Shown in pieces: positions 25,381 to 34,281 of a DNA stretch of 64,000 nucleotides. Made by a program: the position numbers and the translations under genes. The notes beneath the pieces were generated by a model. It was not told the origin of the DNA. It ran no database searches and saw nothing but the letters and a program-made list of their open reading frames with translations. Source of the DNA: Mesorhizobium sp. Root102 (GTDB taxonomy: Bacteria > Pseudomonadota > Alphaproteobacteria > Rhizobiales > Rhizobiaceae); assembly GCF_001425625.1 (NCBI RefSeq), contig NZ_LMCP01000047.1, positions 186,001-250,000 of the forward strand, written 5' to 3'. Position 1 is the first letter of the stretch, and each line of letters opens with the position of its first letter.

Positions 25381-25992
25381 ATGGCCAAGCTCTATTTCCA
25401 CTATGCAACGATGAATGCCGGCAAGACGACGATGCTGTTGCAGGCGTCGTACAATTATCGCGAGCGCGGCATGGGCACGATGCTGTTCGTCGCCGGCCAC
25501 TACCGCAAGGGCGATACCGGCCTGATCTCGTCGCGCATCGGCCTGGAGACGGAAGCCGAGATGTTCCGCGACGGTGACGATTTGTTCGCCCGCGTCGCCG
25601 ATCATCACGCGCACACATCAGTGCATTGCGTCTTCGTCGACGAGGCGCAGTTCCTCGAGGAGGAGCAGGTCTGGCAGCTCGCCCGTATCGCCGACCGCCT
25701 GAACATTCCGGTCATGTGCTACGGCCTGCGCACCGACTTCCAGGGCAACCTGTTTTCCGGCTCCCGCGCGTTGCTGGCCATCGCCGACGATTTGCGCGAA
25801 GTGCGCACCATCTGCCGCTGCGGCCGCAAGGCGACGATGGTCGTGCGCCTCGGCCTGGATGGCAAGGTGGCGCGCCACGGCGAGCAGGTGGCGATCGGCA
25901 AGGACGTCTATGTCTCGCTCTGCCGCCGCCACTGGGAAGAAGAGATGGGCCGCGCCGCGCCCGACGATTTCATCGGCTTCATCAAGGGCTGA
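25381..25992 (+). CDS. tdk: Thymidine kinase
   Basis: 203-residue type II thymidine kinase, which phosphorylates thymidine with ATP in the salvage pathway. The P-loop is FHYATMNAGKTTMLL (residues 6-20), with the catalytic-base region VFVDEAQFL near 85 and the lasso motif GLRTDFQGNLFSGS near 115. Zinc ligands are visible as CRCG near 143 and a C-terminal CRRHW; the family normally uses four Cys or three Cys plus His. The start follows the 118-bp repeat by 22 bp with AGGAC just upstream, so the promoter must lie within or before the repeat. Convergent with the EamA gene. Confidence 0.94.
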   Translation: MAKLYFHYATMNAGKTTMLLQASYNYRERGMGTMLFVAGHYRKGDTGLISSRIGLETEAEMFRDGDDLFARVADHHAHTSVHCVFVDEAQFLEEEQVWQLARIADRLNIPVMCYGLRTDFQGNLFSGSRALLAIADDLREVRTICRCGRKATMVVRLGLDGKVARHGEQVAIGKDVYVSLCRRHWEEEMGRAAPDDFIGFIKG

Positions 25993-25997
25993 CCAGC

Positions 25998-26894
25998 TCA
26001 CACAGTCGAGACACGCCACTTCGGAAACCGCCAACCGAGCCGCACGCCAAGCGTTGCCAGTGCGATAAGCGCCATGCCTGCAGCCTGCGCCGGTCCGAGC
26101 GGATGCCCATAGATCGCCCAGTCGACGATGATGGCGACGACCGGGTAGATAAAAGTGATCACGCCGATCACCGGTGTCGTCAGGCGTGGGAAGGCCGAAT
26201 TCATCAACGCATAGGCAATGCCGGTGTGCAGCACGCCGATGCCGAGCAGCCAGCCCCATGACGCAGGCGCAATATGTTGGCCGATGTCCGCGAACGGGGC
26301 GAGCATGACGATACCCACCACCGTCTGGCAAAGCACGGTGATCTCGGCGCGCTGCTGGCCAAGGCCTTTGGCGAGGATCGTTGCAACGGCATAGAGCAAG
26401 GCTGCGCCCAGCGTCAGCGCAATGCCCAGCGCCCAGCTGGCATCGGGATGGCCGTGCGCGACCACGAGGCCGCTGGCCAGCACGACGCCGAGAAACGCCC
26501 CGATCATCCACAGCAGTTGGTCGAGTGAGATGCGCTCCTTGAGAAAGATGACGCCGATCATAACCACGAAGAACGGCTGGACATGGTAGACGATCGTCGT
26601 CGTCGCGATCGACGTCATGGCGAAGCCGGCGAAGAAGGCCGTCCAGCTCAGCACCATGCAGACGCCGGCAAGTGCTGCAAGGGCAAGCCGGGACGGCGAC
26701 AGCGTCCGGTCCGGCAGATAGCCGCGCAACAGACACCATGCGAAAAGGAAGATCGCTCCGAACACGCACCGCCAGAAGACGACGGTGACGGGATGCAGCC
26801 CCGACTCCGTGACGAAGGCGCCGACCGTGCCAGCGATCACCATCGCCAAAGCGAGGTTCGCGGCCGGAAAGCGGGCTGTCGATGCGTCTGCCAT
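25998..26894 (-). CDS. EamA/DMT-family exporter
   Basis: 298 residues with ten predicted membrane helices in two EamA repeats, for instance GLHPVTVVFWRCVFGAIFLF in the first and LGWLLGIGVLHTGIAYALM-like stretches in the second. DMT permeases of this group export amino acids or other small metabolites. ATG at MADASTARFPAAN is chosen; an in-frame ATG ten codons earlier is possible. Divergent from a LysR regulator across about 100 bp holding a perfect palindrome, so the regulator very likely controls this exporter. Substrate unknown. Confidence 0.88.
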   Translation of the reverse strand: MADASTARFPAANLALAMVIAGTVGAFVTESGLHPVTVVFWRCVFGAIFLFAWCLLRGYLPDRTLSPSRLALAALAGVCMVLSWTAFFAGFAMTSIATTTIVYHVQPFFVVMIGVIFLKERISLDQLLWMIGAFLGVVLASGLVVAHGHPDASWALGIALTLGAALLYAVATILAKGLGQQRAEITVLCQTVVGIVMLAPFADIGQHIAPASWGWLLGIGVLHTGIAYALMNSAFPRLTTPVIGVITFIYPVVAIIVDWAIYGHPLGPAQAAGMALIALATLGVRLGWRFPKWRVSTV

Positions 26895-26952
26895 GGGGTG
26901 TTCGTCCAGCTGTACTCCAGCCATCTGGTCACCGGCACGGCCTTCAAACAAG

Positions 26953-26978
26953 CGAATAGATTTGGAATGATCTATTCG
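26953..26978. promoter_or_regulatory. LysR operator palindrome between divergent genes
   Basis: CGAATAGAT (26953-26961) and ATCTATTCG (26970-26978) are perfect 9-bp arms around eight bases. It includes a T-N11-A-type LysR recognition pattern and lies 17 bp before the lysR start. It is the most likely site for the adjacent LysR protein to control both divergent genes. Confidence 0.72.
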
Positions 26979-26994
26979 ATATGCTGATAGCACC

Positions 26995-27852
26995 ATGGCC
27001 GCGCCACTCGACCTCAATCTGCTGAAAACCTTCGTCGCCGTCGTCGAGAGCGGCAGCCTTTCCAATGCAGCGCCTCGCGTCGGCCGCAGCCAGTCGGCCG
27101 TCAGCATGCAGATGCAGCGGCTGGAGGAGATGGTTGGCAACCAGCTTCTGGTGCGTGGTCCCAGAACGGTCACTCCCAATGCCATCGGCGAGGATTTCCT
27201 GATCTATGCGCGCCGGTTGCTGAAGCTTTCCGATGAGGCATGGGCGAGCGTCACCCGGCCGAAGGAGACCGGCAGCGTCCGTCTGGGTGTCCCGGACGAC
27301 TATGCGGCCTTCCTCTTGCCACCCGTGCTGTCGCGCTTTGCGGAGGAGCATCCCCTGGTGACGGTGGAATTGATCTGCGAACAGTCGACCGCGCTAGTGA
27401 AGACGCTGGCGGAGGGGCGGCTGGATCTGGCCATCGTCACCCGCTTGCCGGAGCAGTCGCTCGACGTGATCCGGCTGGAGCGCTTCGTCTGGGTCGCCTC
27501 GCCTAACCATGTCGCCTGGCAGACCGACCCGCTTCCGGTCGCCTTGTTCGAACCAGGCTGCGCCGCAAGGATGAATGTCCTGCAAGCGCTTGGCGATACC
27601 GACCGCTCCTACCGCTGCACCTATTCGAGCGCATCTCTGCTGGGCCTGATCGCGGTCGTCCAGGCTGGGCTCGCGGTGGCTGGGCTCGCCCTGCGCAGCG
27701 TGCCGCCGTCGCTGCGCATCGTCGGCGGCAATGAAGGGCTTCCGGTGCTGCCGGACCTCGAAATCGGCATTCTGCGCAACCCGCTGTCGACGACGCCGGC
27801 GGTCGAACGGCTGAATGATTTCCTGCGCCGCGACCTGGCCCAGCAGGCCTGA
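26995..27852 (+). CDS. LysR-family transcriptional regulator
   Basis: 285 residues. N-terminal helix-turn-helix: LDLNLLKTFVAVVESGSLSN with QSAVSMQMQRLEEMVG as recognition helix; then the LysR substrate-binding domain from about residue 90 (GSVRLGVPDDYAAFLLPPVL). Short for the family but complete. Divergent from the EamA exporter, pointing to a one-component export switch induced by a metabolite. The ATG lies 17 bp after the palindromic operator. Identity of the inducer is unknown. Confidence 0.92.
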   Translation: MAAPLDLNLLKTFVAVVESGSLSNAAPRVGRSQSAVSMQMQRLEEMVGNQLLVRGPRTVTPNAIGEDFLIYARRLLKLSDEAWASVTRPKETGSVRLGVPDDYAAFLLPPVLSRFAEEHPLVTVELICEQSTALVKTLAEGRLDLAIVTRLPEQSLDVIRLERFVWVASPNHVAWQTDPLPVALFEPGCAARMNVLQALGDTDRSYRCTYSSASLLGLIAVVQAGLAVAGLALRSVPPSLRIVGGNEGLPVLPDLEIGILRNPLSTTPAVERLNDFLRRDLAQQA

Positions 27853-27960
27853 CTTGCAATACCATTGTCGTGGCCTGTCTTCTGCAATGCCGCAACGATG
27901 CAGCGTTTGTTAAGGCCTCGGTCCTATAAGGCCGCCAGCCAGAGCTCTCCGGGGTCAGCC

Positions 27961-28350
27961 ATGTTTCGAGCCGCTTCATCCGCCAGCATTCTTCTCCTTG
28001 TCACCTCGCTTGCCGCCCATGCCGGCGGTGACCCGGCCCTGGGCAAGAAGGTCTTCAACCGGTGCATGGCCTGTCACGAAGCGGCCACCGACCGCGACAA
28101 GGTCGGCCCGCATTTGATGGGCGTCGTCGGCCGCACCGCCGGTAGCGCCGAGAGCTTCCTAGGTCGCTACTCCGAGGCGATGAAGAGTGCCGGTGCAGCC
28201 GGCCTGGTCTGGGATGAAGCCAATCTCGCCGAGTATCTCAAGGCCCCCAAGCTGAAAGTGCCCGGCAACAAGATGGCTTTTGCCGGCCTGACCAAAGACG
28301 ACGACATCGCCAATGTCATCGCCTATCTGAAGGCCGATCCCAAGCCCTGA
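27961..28350 (+). CDS. Class I c-type cytochrome (cytochrome c2-like)
   Basis: 129 residues with a signal peptide (MFRAASSASILLLVTSLAAH) and one haem site C35-x-x-C-H39 (CMACH). The sixth ligand Met lies in VPGNKMAF near residue 103, and AYLK near the C terminus is the family's final helix. Soluble periplasmic electron carrier; the layout fits cytochrome c2/c550. A longer in-frame start upstream would spoil the signal peptide. Single gene, no oxidase adjacent. Confidence 0.92.
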   Translation: MFRAASSASILLLVTSLAAHAGGDPALGKKVFNRCMACHEAATDRDKVGPHLMGVVGRTAGSAESFLGRYSEAMKSAGAAGLVWDEANLAEYLKAPKLKVPGNKMAFAGLTKDDDIANVIAYLKADPKP

Positions 28351-28661
28351 TCCGCTGTTCGTCAGCTCTGTAAAGCTGGCTTTCGCGTCGCATATCGCGG
28401 CCGCGATTGCTGCAGTGGTTTGCCGAATACAAAGGCATTCGCGCGCCGTCGCTTTGCAGCATGAAAGTTCAATGACAGCTGAACTATGCCTGGCCGGCAA
28501 GCTAATCACGCCATGACCTCGCCTTCATTGACTTTCAAGACCGCGACGGATTCTTTTGTTTTCAGGGTGGGTGTTGTCTTGCGTCTTTCAATCCCCGAAT
28601 GCCCCACATATATTCGCCGCTGTTCGCGACCAGCGACCTGATGCCGAAGCGGGAGGCCCCA
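28351..28661. other. Intergenic region before the five-gene cluster
   Basis: 311 bp with no convincing gene, tRNA or terminator. It should carry the promoter of the cluster that starts at 28662. TTGACT at about 28528 is a possible -35 element, but no matching -10 stands out. A GGGAGG Shine-Dalgarno lies at its 3' end. Confidence 0.5.
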
Positions 28662-29750
28662 ATGGCGACATTGCAGAATTTCGATGCCGAAATTGCCAAG
28701 ACCAAGCAGGTCGTGCAGGACATGCGCACCAAGATCGAGCAGTCCGGCACCGTGCTTGATACGCTCGCCACCGCCGACAAGAAGATCGGCGACGCCAATT
28801 TCGACATCGAGAACGCCCGCATCGAGGACGTGCTGAAACAGCAGAAGGTGATGGAAGGCAACATCGCCGACCTGATCATCGGGCTGGAGGACGCCACCAA
28901 CGTCTTCGGCGCCGAGTTCGAGAGCATGAAGAACTACACCGGCTGGGAAAAATTCGTCGGCGTCTTCTCCAGCCAGAGCAAGCAGCGCATGCGCACCGAT
29001 CGCGTCCGCAACATGTCGCTGGCCGGAAATCTGCAGGAACTGCTGGTCAAATCCGACACCATCGTCGGCATCCTGAAGGCGCAGAAAGAAGTCCTCGATC
29101 AGCGTTACAAGACCTCCGAGACCAGCCTGTCGCAGGTCATCGAGCGCCGCAAGACCACAATGACCAACCTTGAGGCCGTGCAGAAGCGGATCGAGGAACT
29201 CAATCCGATGCTTCTCGACATCGAAAACAAGATCGCCGCTTCGACCAGCCAGAAGGAGCGCACGCAGCTCGAAGGCGACCGCTCCAAGCTGGCGACGGAA
29301 TACAACGAAAAGCAGGCGAAGGAGCAGGAACTGCTGGCCGAGAGCCAGACGCTCGAGCGCTACACCTCGATGTTCCAGACCTTCGTCGATTCGCTCAACA
29401 ACCAGATCGCCGCGCAGTCGACGCTGATCAACAAGCTGACCATCGATACCGAGCAGCGCATCGTACTCTACAAGGCCCTGGAAGATTCGCTGAAGACCGC
29501 CGCCCAGCAGGACGTCGCCCACAAGATCAACACGCTGGGCAGCCAGGTCGACAACACCGCCGAGGAAACCATGGCCGGCATCGGTGCTGCTTCGCAAAAG
29601 CACATCGGCGACCTGCTTGAGATGCACGAGAAGAACATGGTCGCCACCGCCGACATCCAGCGCCGCAAGAAGCTGGCCGACGATGCCTTCGCCCGCCGCT
29701 TCGACGAGGTGCTGAAAAAGCACAATTCGGCAAATTACGTGCAGTCTTAG
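28662..29750 (+). CDS. Coiled-coil protein of an uncharacterised five-gene cluster
   Basis: 362 residues, almost wholly helical. Heptad-rich segments cover roughly 150-260 (LEAVQKRIEELNPMLLDIEN, RTQLEGDRSKLATEYNEKQA). No signal peptide or membrane helix, so it is probably a cytoplasmic scaffold or filament-forming protein. A GGGAGG five bases upstream fixes the start at MATLQNFDAEIAKTKQ rather than the earlier in-frame ATG. Similar proteins are sometimes named cell surface protein, which nothing here supports. First gene of the cluster; 31 bp separate it from the second. A distant likeness to PspA/TelA-type stress proteins is possible but unproven. Confidence 0.85.
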   Translation: MATLQNFDAEIAKTKQVVQDMRTKIEQSGTVLDTLATADKKIGDANFDIENARIEDVLKQQKVMEGNIADLIIGLEDATNVFGAEFESMKNYTGWEKFVGVFSSQSKQRMRTDRVRNMSLAGNLQELLVKSDTIVGILKAQKEVLDQRYKTSETSLSQVIERRKTTMTNLEAVQKRIEELNPMLLDIENKIAASTSQKERTQLEGDRSKLATEYNEKQAKEQELLAESQTLERYTSMFQTFVDSLNNQIAAQSTLINKLTIDTEQRIVLYKALEDSLKTAAQQDVAHKINTLGSQVDNTAEETMAGIGAASQKHIGDLLEMHEKNMVATADIQRRKKLADDAFARRFDEVLKKHNSANYVQS

Positions 29751-29781
29751 GGGTGACAGGACTGCCCGCGAGCGCACAGGC

Positions 29782-30927
29782 ATGACCCCCGAAAACGAAG
29801 CCGCGGCACGGTATTTCTCCGCCATCACGGCCGCGCTCAGCGGCCTTGAAGTTTTCATGCGCGACGATCGCTCGCCGCTCTACCGGCATGGCATTGTCGC
29901 CAAGATCGTCGCCGATTACATCGCCCGGCTCGACAAGTCGTTTTCCTGCTGGCGCAATCGGCTTGGCTTCATAGACACGTTCCGCATTTCACGCGCCGAG
30001 AGCGGCTTCCCGGTCTTCCAGAACCTGCTCGAACTGGAAAACGACCGCCGCCAGGCCGACGCGCGGCTTGCCAACATTCCGTTGGCCGGCGAGTTGCGCG
30101 AGGAAATGGCCGACTTCATCCTGCGCCACAAGGAGTTCCCCGAGGCGCTGCAGAAGTCGATGGCCGAGCGGCTCTATCTCGAGGACGTGAAAAGCGAGAA
30201 CACCTTCGGCCCGTTCACCCTGGCGCAGACGGCCAAGGTCTCGGTCAACCCGAAGACGGGGCGGCCCTATTATCTCGTCCACTGGGCGACGTTCGACGGC
30301 AGCGCCAACCTGCCTCTGGTCTACATGGTGACGGTGGAGGATTCCTCCGACGCCATGATCCGCCAGCTTGTCGACAGAAACGGCAAGCTGAACGAGACGA
30401 TCGACATTCCGCTGCCGGTCGACGGCCTGCTCAATCCCGAGCTTGCCCATCGTTTCGACGACTTCACCGAGAAGAACTCTGCCTATACGCTGTCGCCGGC
30501 GACCATCGCGGTCAACCTCGACAAGGATTTCGAGCCGCTGCACCCCAAGCAGCTGCGCCGCGTTGTGCTCGGCCCGTTCTATTCGGCGGGCATTACCGAC
30601 AACAATTCGACGGTGACCGAAGTTCTGGCCAAGGTGCGCAAGCCGGAAAATGCCTGGCTCCTGACCTGGACCATCCAGGAGGTCTATTCAAAGAGCGAGA
30701 AGCCCGGCCGCAAAGGCCTGTTTTCGAGCGAGAAGACCACGCAGGAATTCTACATCAACACCGACGATCTGGAAGCCGCGCGCCAGGGCGTGTCGAGCTA
30801 CGAAAACCATGCGCTGATCCCGCACGAGGCGTATCAGGCGCTCTACGCCGCCGGCGAGGCGCAGAAGATTTTTGCCGGCTACAAGGTTCACATCCTGTCC
30901 AATGGACAGGTCATCTCAGACGTCTGA
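29782..30927 (+). CDS. Uncharacterised soluble protein of the five-gene cluster
   Basis: 381 residues without signal peptide or membrane segment. The N-terminal third is helical (AAARYFSAITAALSGLEVFM); the middle and C-terminal parts look beta-rich (GPFTLAQTAKVSVNPKTGRP, YYLVHWATFDGSANLPLVYM) and end in FAGYKVHILSNGQVISDV. I recognise no established domain. It may be one of the recently numbered DUFs that accompany DUF2333 proteins, but I cannot confirm which. Position between the coiled-coil protein and the AAA+ ATPase, with gaps of 31 and 24 bp, argues for co-transcription and a shared complex. Confidence 0.85.
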   Translation: MTPENEAAARYFSAITAALSGLEVFMRDDRSPLYRHGIVAKIVADYIARLDKSFSCWRNRLGFIDTFRISRAESGFPVFQNLLELENDRRQADARLANIPLAGELREEMADFILRHKEFPEALQKSMAERLYLEDVKSENTFGPFTLAQTAKVSVNPKTGRPYYLVHWATFDGSANLPLVYMVTVEDSSDAMIRQLVDRNGKLNETIDIPLPVDGLLNPELAHRFDDFTEKNSAYTLSPATIAVNLDKDFEPLHPKQLRRVVLGPFYSAGITDNNSTVTEVLAKVRKPENAWLLTWTIQEVYSKSEKPGRKGLFSSEKTTQEFYINTDDLEAARQGVSSYENHALIPHEAYQALYAAGEAQKIFAGYKVHILSNGQVISDV

Positions 30928-30951
30928 CCGTCACACCACGGAGCACTCTTC

Positions 30952-32862
30952 ATGGATACCGGCCTGACCACCATACCGGAAGCCGCCATCGAGAAGCACC
31001 GCGCAACCGCGCAGAGCTTCATCACCCGCATTGTCGTGCTGGAGGATCCGTCACGCGAGTCCGGCACCGCACTTGCCGGCACCAACCGCCGCTTCGTTTC
31101 GACCGTCTCGGTCGGTTCAGTGCGCCGCACGCGCGAGGTCGAGCTGTCGAAAACCGTCGGCGCCGTCCATCCCGACGACCAGTTGCTGACCATCCCGCAG
31201 CACACGCTCCTGTTCCGCGCCCGGCGCGGCACGGCGATCGCGCTGGCAATATCGGACGTCTTTGCCGAAGGCTCCGACCTCGAAAGCCTGCAGGCCAAGA
31301 ACACGCGCGCCCCGCTCGAAGGCGACGAGGCATCCACCTTCAAGAAGCTTCTGTCGGCCTCCGCTTACATCTCCGCCTTCAGCCTAGCCTCCTATCTGTT
31401 CCAGCTGATCGACAGCGACGGCGAGGCGCCCAACGACATTCCCGAGCCCGATTTTCTGTTCGACACACCGCAGGATGCGGTGAAGTCGATCCTCGCCGGT
31501 CTCGACAAGACGATCTCAGGCTCGTCCGACGACGCCGACCTGCTGACAAGGGCGCGTGCCTTTGCCCGCGTCGCCATCGACGGGCTTCTGGCGCGCAAGG
31601 GTCGCTTCGACGGCATCGGTCCGTTCGAGAACGCCCATATCCGCATCGATGCCGACGATTTCACCCTCGATGGTTTCGACGTCGCACCGGGCAAGCGCTC
31701 CAAGCCGCTGGTCATGACCTTCAAGAAGCCGGAAGAGGTCGTCGGCAACCACATCGCCAAATACCAGTCGGTCAAGCTTGCCAAGATGCTGATGGCCTAC
31801 GATTTCGAGCGCGAACTGAACCCGTTCGTGGAGCTTGGCGGCTTCCTGTTCACCTTCATCGGCGACGGCGCGCCCGGCACCGGCAAGACGACGCTGATCC
31901 AGATGATCGCCGGCCTCGTCAACGGCTACTGCCAGGTCGCTGGCTATCCCTTCGCCTACGAGAATTTCGGCGTCGACCAGATCTCGTCCTACCAGGGCAA
32001 GTCGGGCCAGAACTGCCGCCAGTTCATCAACAATGTGCTCAATCCGCGCGTCATCGGCTTCGGCACCATCGACGACATCGACCAGGTGGCGGCGCGCCGT
32101 TCCGACGACCGCGCCTCGGCCGGCCAGCAGGAAATAACCGGCGTTCTGATGGATGCCTTCGCCGGTGCCGCCACCGTGGTGCGCGGCAACTGCTCGTTCG
32201 GCATGTTCTCCAATTATCCCGAAAATGTCGACGACGCGCTGCGCCAGCGCGCCGGTGCCCGCTGGTTGGTCGACGGACCGCAGTCGCGAGACGATTACAT
32301 CGACATCTTCGTGCTGCTCGCCGGCAAGAACCACAAGATCCCGCTCGGCGACCACGATCTGTACGCCGCGCAGGAAATCCAGCGCGCCGTGACGGAGGCC
32401 TATGAGGAGCACGAGAAGCCGCAAGAAGACGGGCTGATCAAGGTCTACGAGCGCTACATGAAGGAGAACGGCGCGCCGAAATCGATGGCCGACATCGGCA
32501 CCTATCTGCACCTGATCAAGGATGCCGAGCCCCGCTTCACCGGCCGCGCCATCAAGAACGTTACCGACGCCATCAAGATGCGCGCCATGGACATCGAGCT
32601 TCCCGACGACTGGTTCGAGAAGCCGGAAGTCTTCATGCATAGGGCCTACGACGAGAAGAAAGCGATGATCGAAGAACTGCGCGGGCCGTTCTCGATGGAC
32701 ATGGTCATGCAGGAGATCAACCGCTACGCCGACTCGGAGTTCCGCTACTCCGACAAGTCCGACGACTCCGCGGTGCAAAAACTGCTGCGCGACGCACGCC
32801 TGCGCGAACGGGCCGCGCGCGAGATGGAGGAGATGAAGAAGAAGGGGCTATGGAATGCCTAG
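30952..32862 (+). CDS. AAA+ ATPase of the five-gene cluster
   Basis: 636 residues. The first 270 contain no recognised domain; the AAA+ module follows with Walker A GAPGTGKTT near residue 306, an acidic Walker B-like TIDDIDQVAARRSDDR near 372-387, sensor-1 FGMFSNYPENVDDAL near 415-430 and an arginine-finger-like RQRAGARW just after. The C-terminal 200 residues are helical and charged, ending EMEEMKKKGLWNA. A mechanical or remodelling ATPase is the straightforward inference. The AAA module sits between two unknown domains, so it is not a standard protease or helicase ATPase. Ten bases separate it from the next gene. Confidence 0.9.
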   Translation: MDTGLTTIPEAAIEKHRATAQSFITRIVVLEDPSRESGTALAGTNRRFVSTVSVGSVRRTREVELSKTVGAVHPDDQLLTIPQHTLLFRARRGTAIALAISDVFAEGSDLESLQAKNTRAPLEGDEASTFKKLLSASAYISAFSLASYLFQLIDSDGEAPNDIPEPDFLFDTPQDAVKSILAGLDKTISGSSDDADLLTRARAFARVAIDGLLARKGRFDGIGPFENAHIRIDADDFTLDGFDVAPGKRSKPLVMTFKKPEEVVGNHIAKYQSVKLAKMLMAYDFERELNPFVELGGFLFTFIGDGAPGTGKTTLIQMIAGLVNGYCQVAGYPFAYENFGVDQISSYQGKSGQNCRQFINNVLNPRVIGFGTIDDIDQVAARRSDDRASAGQQEITGVLMDAFAGAATVVRGNCSFGMFSNYPENVDDALRQRAGARWLVDGPQSRDDYIDIFVLLAGKNHKIPLGDHDLYAAQEIQRAVTEAYEEHEKPQEDGLIKVYERYMKENGAPKSMADIGTYLHLIKDAEPRFTGRAIKNVTDAIKMRAMDIELPDDWFEKPEVFMHRAYDEKKAMIEELRGPFSMDMVMQEINRYADSEFRYSDKSDDSAVQKLLRDARLRERAAREMEEMKKKGLWNA

Positions 32863-32871
32863 AGGTAGGCA

Positions 32872-34176
32872 ATGACCCACGCCAAGAAACCCGATCTTCT
32901 GCGCGACAATGAGCTGATCTATGGGCGGCTGCTGACGGTCGACGAGCCGCATCTGATCCAGCGCTACAACAAGGCGCTCGCCGCATTCGGCTTGAAGCCG
33001 ACCAAGCTGAAAAGCTTCCAGATCGACCGCACCGGCTTCTCGCCCGAAGTGGCCGAGGAATGCGACGACTACGACTATCTCGATCCCAACGAGGTCAACC
33101 GCCGTTTCATCATCCTGACGCCGTCGCAGATCGACCTGCCGGTGGTGCACACAGCCTTCTCCAACACCTCGCAGCTGATGTTTGAGTTCATGTCCAAGAA
33201 CCAGCGCGCCATCGACGCGCTGACGATCAAGGACGTCATCTACGGCGAGATCGAGGATTCCGTTCCCAAGGTCAACGACATCGAGGACCTGCTGTCGATC
33301 AACCAGGTCGAGTTCAAGGTGCTGTCGGCCGAGGATGTGCTGGGCAAGGCCGCCGAACTCGGCAAGCTCGTCGACCGGCTGAAGCAGGAGCCCGACGCAT
33401 GGCGCGACAGTGCCATGCTGACCCGCATGGTGGACCTCGCCAAGATCTGCGGCGACATCCGCGAGAACGCGCTGGTGCCGGACCAGGTGATCTTCCGCCA
33501 CAACGCCTACTGGACCAGCCATTTCGGCGGCCTCTATGTGTTCGTCGACCCTGATATGACGACGGTGATCAGCGATCCGGCAGCACCCGGCTTCCGCCGT
33601 TCACGGCCGTGGCAGGTCAGCTATCTCCCGATCAACGACGCCGACAAGGTGTTCAAGTTCCTCGCCACCACCGGCCGCATCGAGCTGCCTCGTGCCTCCT
33701 GGGTCGAGGCCTCGGGCTATCTCGAGCACCGCGCCGAGATGGTGGTGCGCGCGCTGATCCGCGATGCCGAGCCGGACCGCAACCTGACCGATGTCGACAA
33801 GGTCTGGCTGCAGACCTGGATCCAGAGCCATGCCGACCTGATCACCAGGGACGGCAATTTCCCCTTCCTCAACGCCGCCAAGCGCGAGATCGCCCAGCTC
33901 GGCCACCTCAAGATCGAGGATGTCTTCCCGCAGCAGCGCTTCCTGGTGATCCGCGCCAAGCCTGATCATCCCGACGCCTGGCTGACCAATCGGCTGATCT
34001 CGGATTTCGTGCCGTCGGACTTCGTCTCGCGCTACGTCTTCAACAAGCAGGGCTTCTACAAGGACTATGACGGCTTCAGCGACGCCTGGCGATCGCATGT
34101 TGTGGACGTTCTCAAAACCACATATTTGAAGGACAAGGCGGCGTTTCGCACACGCCTCTACGGCCTGACTGACTAG
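32872..34176 (+). CDS. Uncharacterised protein of the five-gene cluster (possibly DUF6638)
   Basis: 434 residues, soluble, acidic and aromatic-rich, without signal peptide or membrane helix. It begins MTHAKKPDLLRDNELIYGRL and contains AEECDDYDYLDPNEVNRRFI and YWTSHFGGLYVFVDPDMTTV. I associate this sequence style with the DUF6638 family, at moderate confidence. The distance from the ATPase stop is nine bases, so they are translationally linked and likely to interact. No catalytic motif can be named. Confidence 0.85.
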   Translation: MTHAKKPDLLRDNELIYGRLLTVDEPHLIQRYNKALAAFGLKPTKLKSFQIDRTGFSPEVAEECDDYDYLDPNEVNRRFIILTPSQIDLPVVHTAFSNTSQLMFEFMSKNQRAIDALTIKDVIYGEIEDSVPKVNDIEDLLSINQVEFKVLSAEDVLGKAAELGKLVDRLKQEPDAWRDSAMLTRMVDLAKICGDIRENALVPDQVIFRHNAYWTSHFGGLYVFVDPDMTTVISDPAAPGFRRSRPWQVSYLPINDADKVFKFLATTGRIELPRASWVEASGYLEHRAEMVVRALIRDAEPDRNLTDVDKVWLQTWIQSHADLITRDGNFPFLNAAKREIAQLGHLKIEDVFPQQRFLVIRAKPDHPDAWLTNRLISDFVPSDFVSRYVFNKQGFYKDYDGFSDAWRSHVVDVLKTTYLKDKAAFRTRLYGLTD

Positions 34177-34281
34177 AACGAAATGAACCGCCATTTCGTT
34201 TTAATTTATTGTTTCGGCGCATGATGTTATCCAAGAAGTCTGCAACTTTTTGGCATCGTGCTTTGAGGGGGTGACATCGCC

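Noticed and set aside
31516..32778. Minus-strand open frame of 420 codons
   Set aside because: Antisense to the AAA+ ATPase gene, whose motifs are intact.
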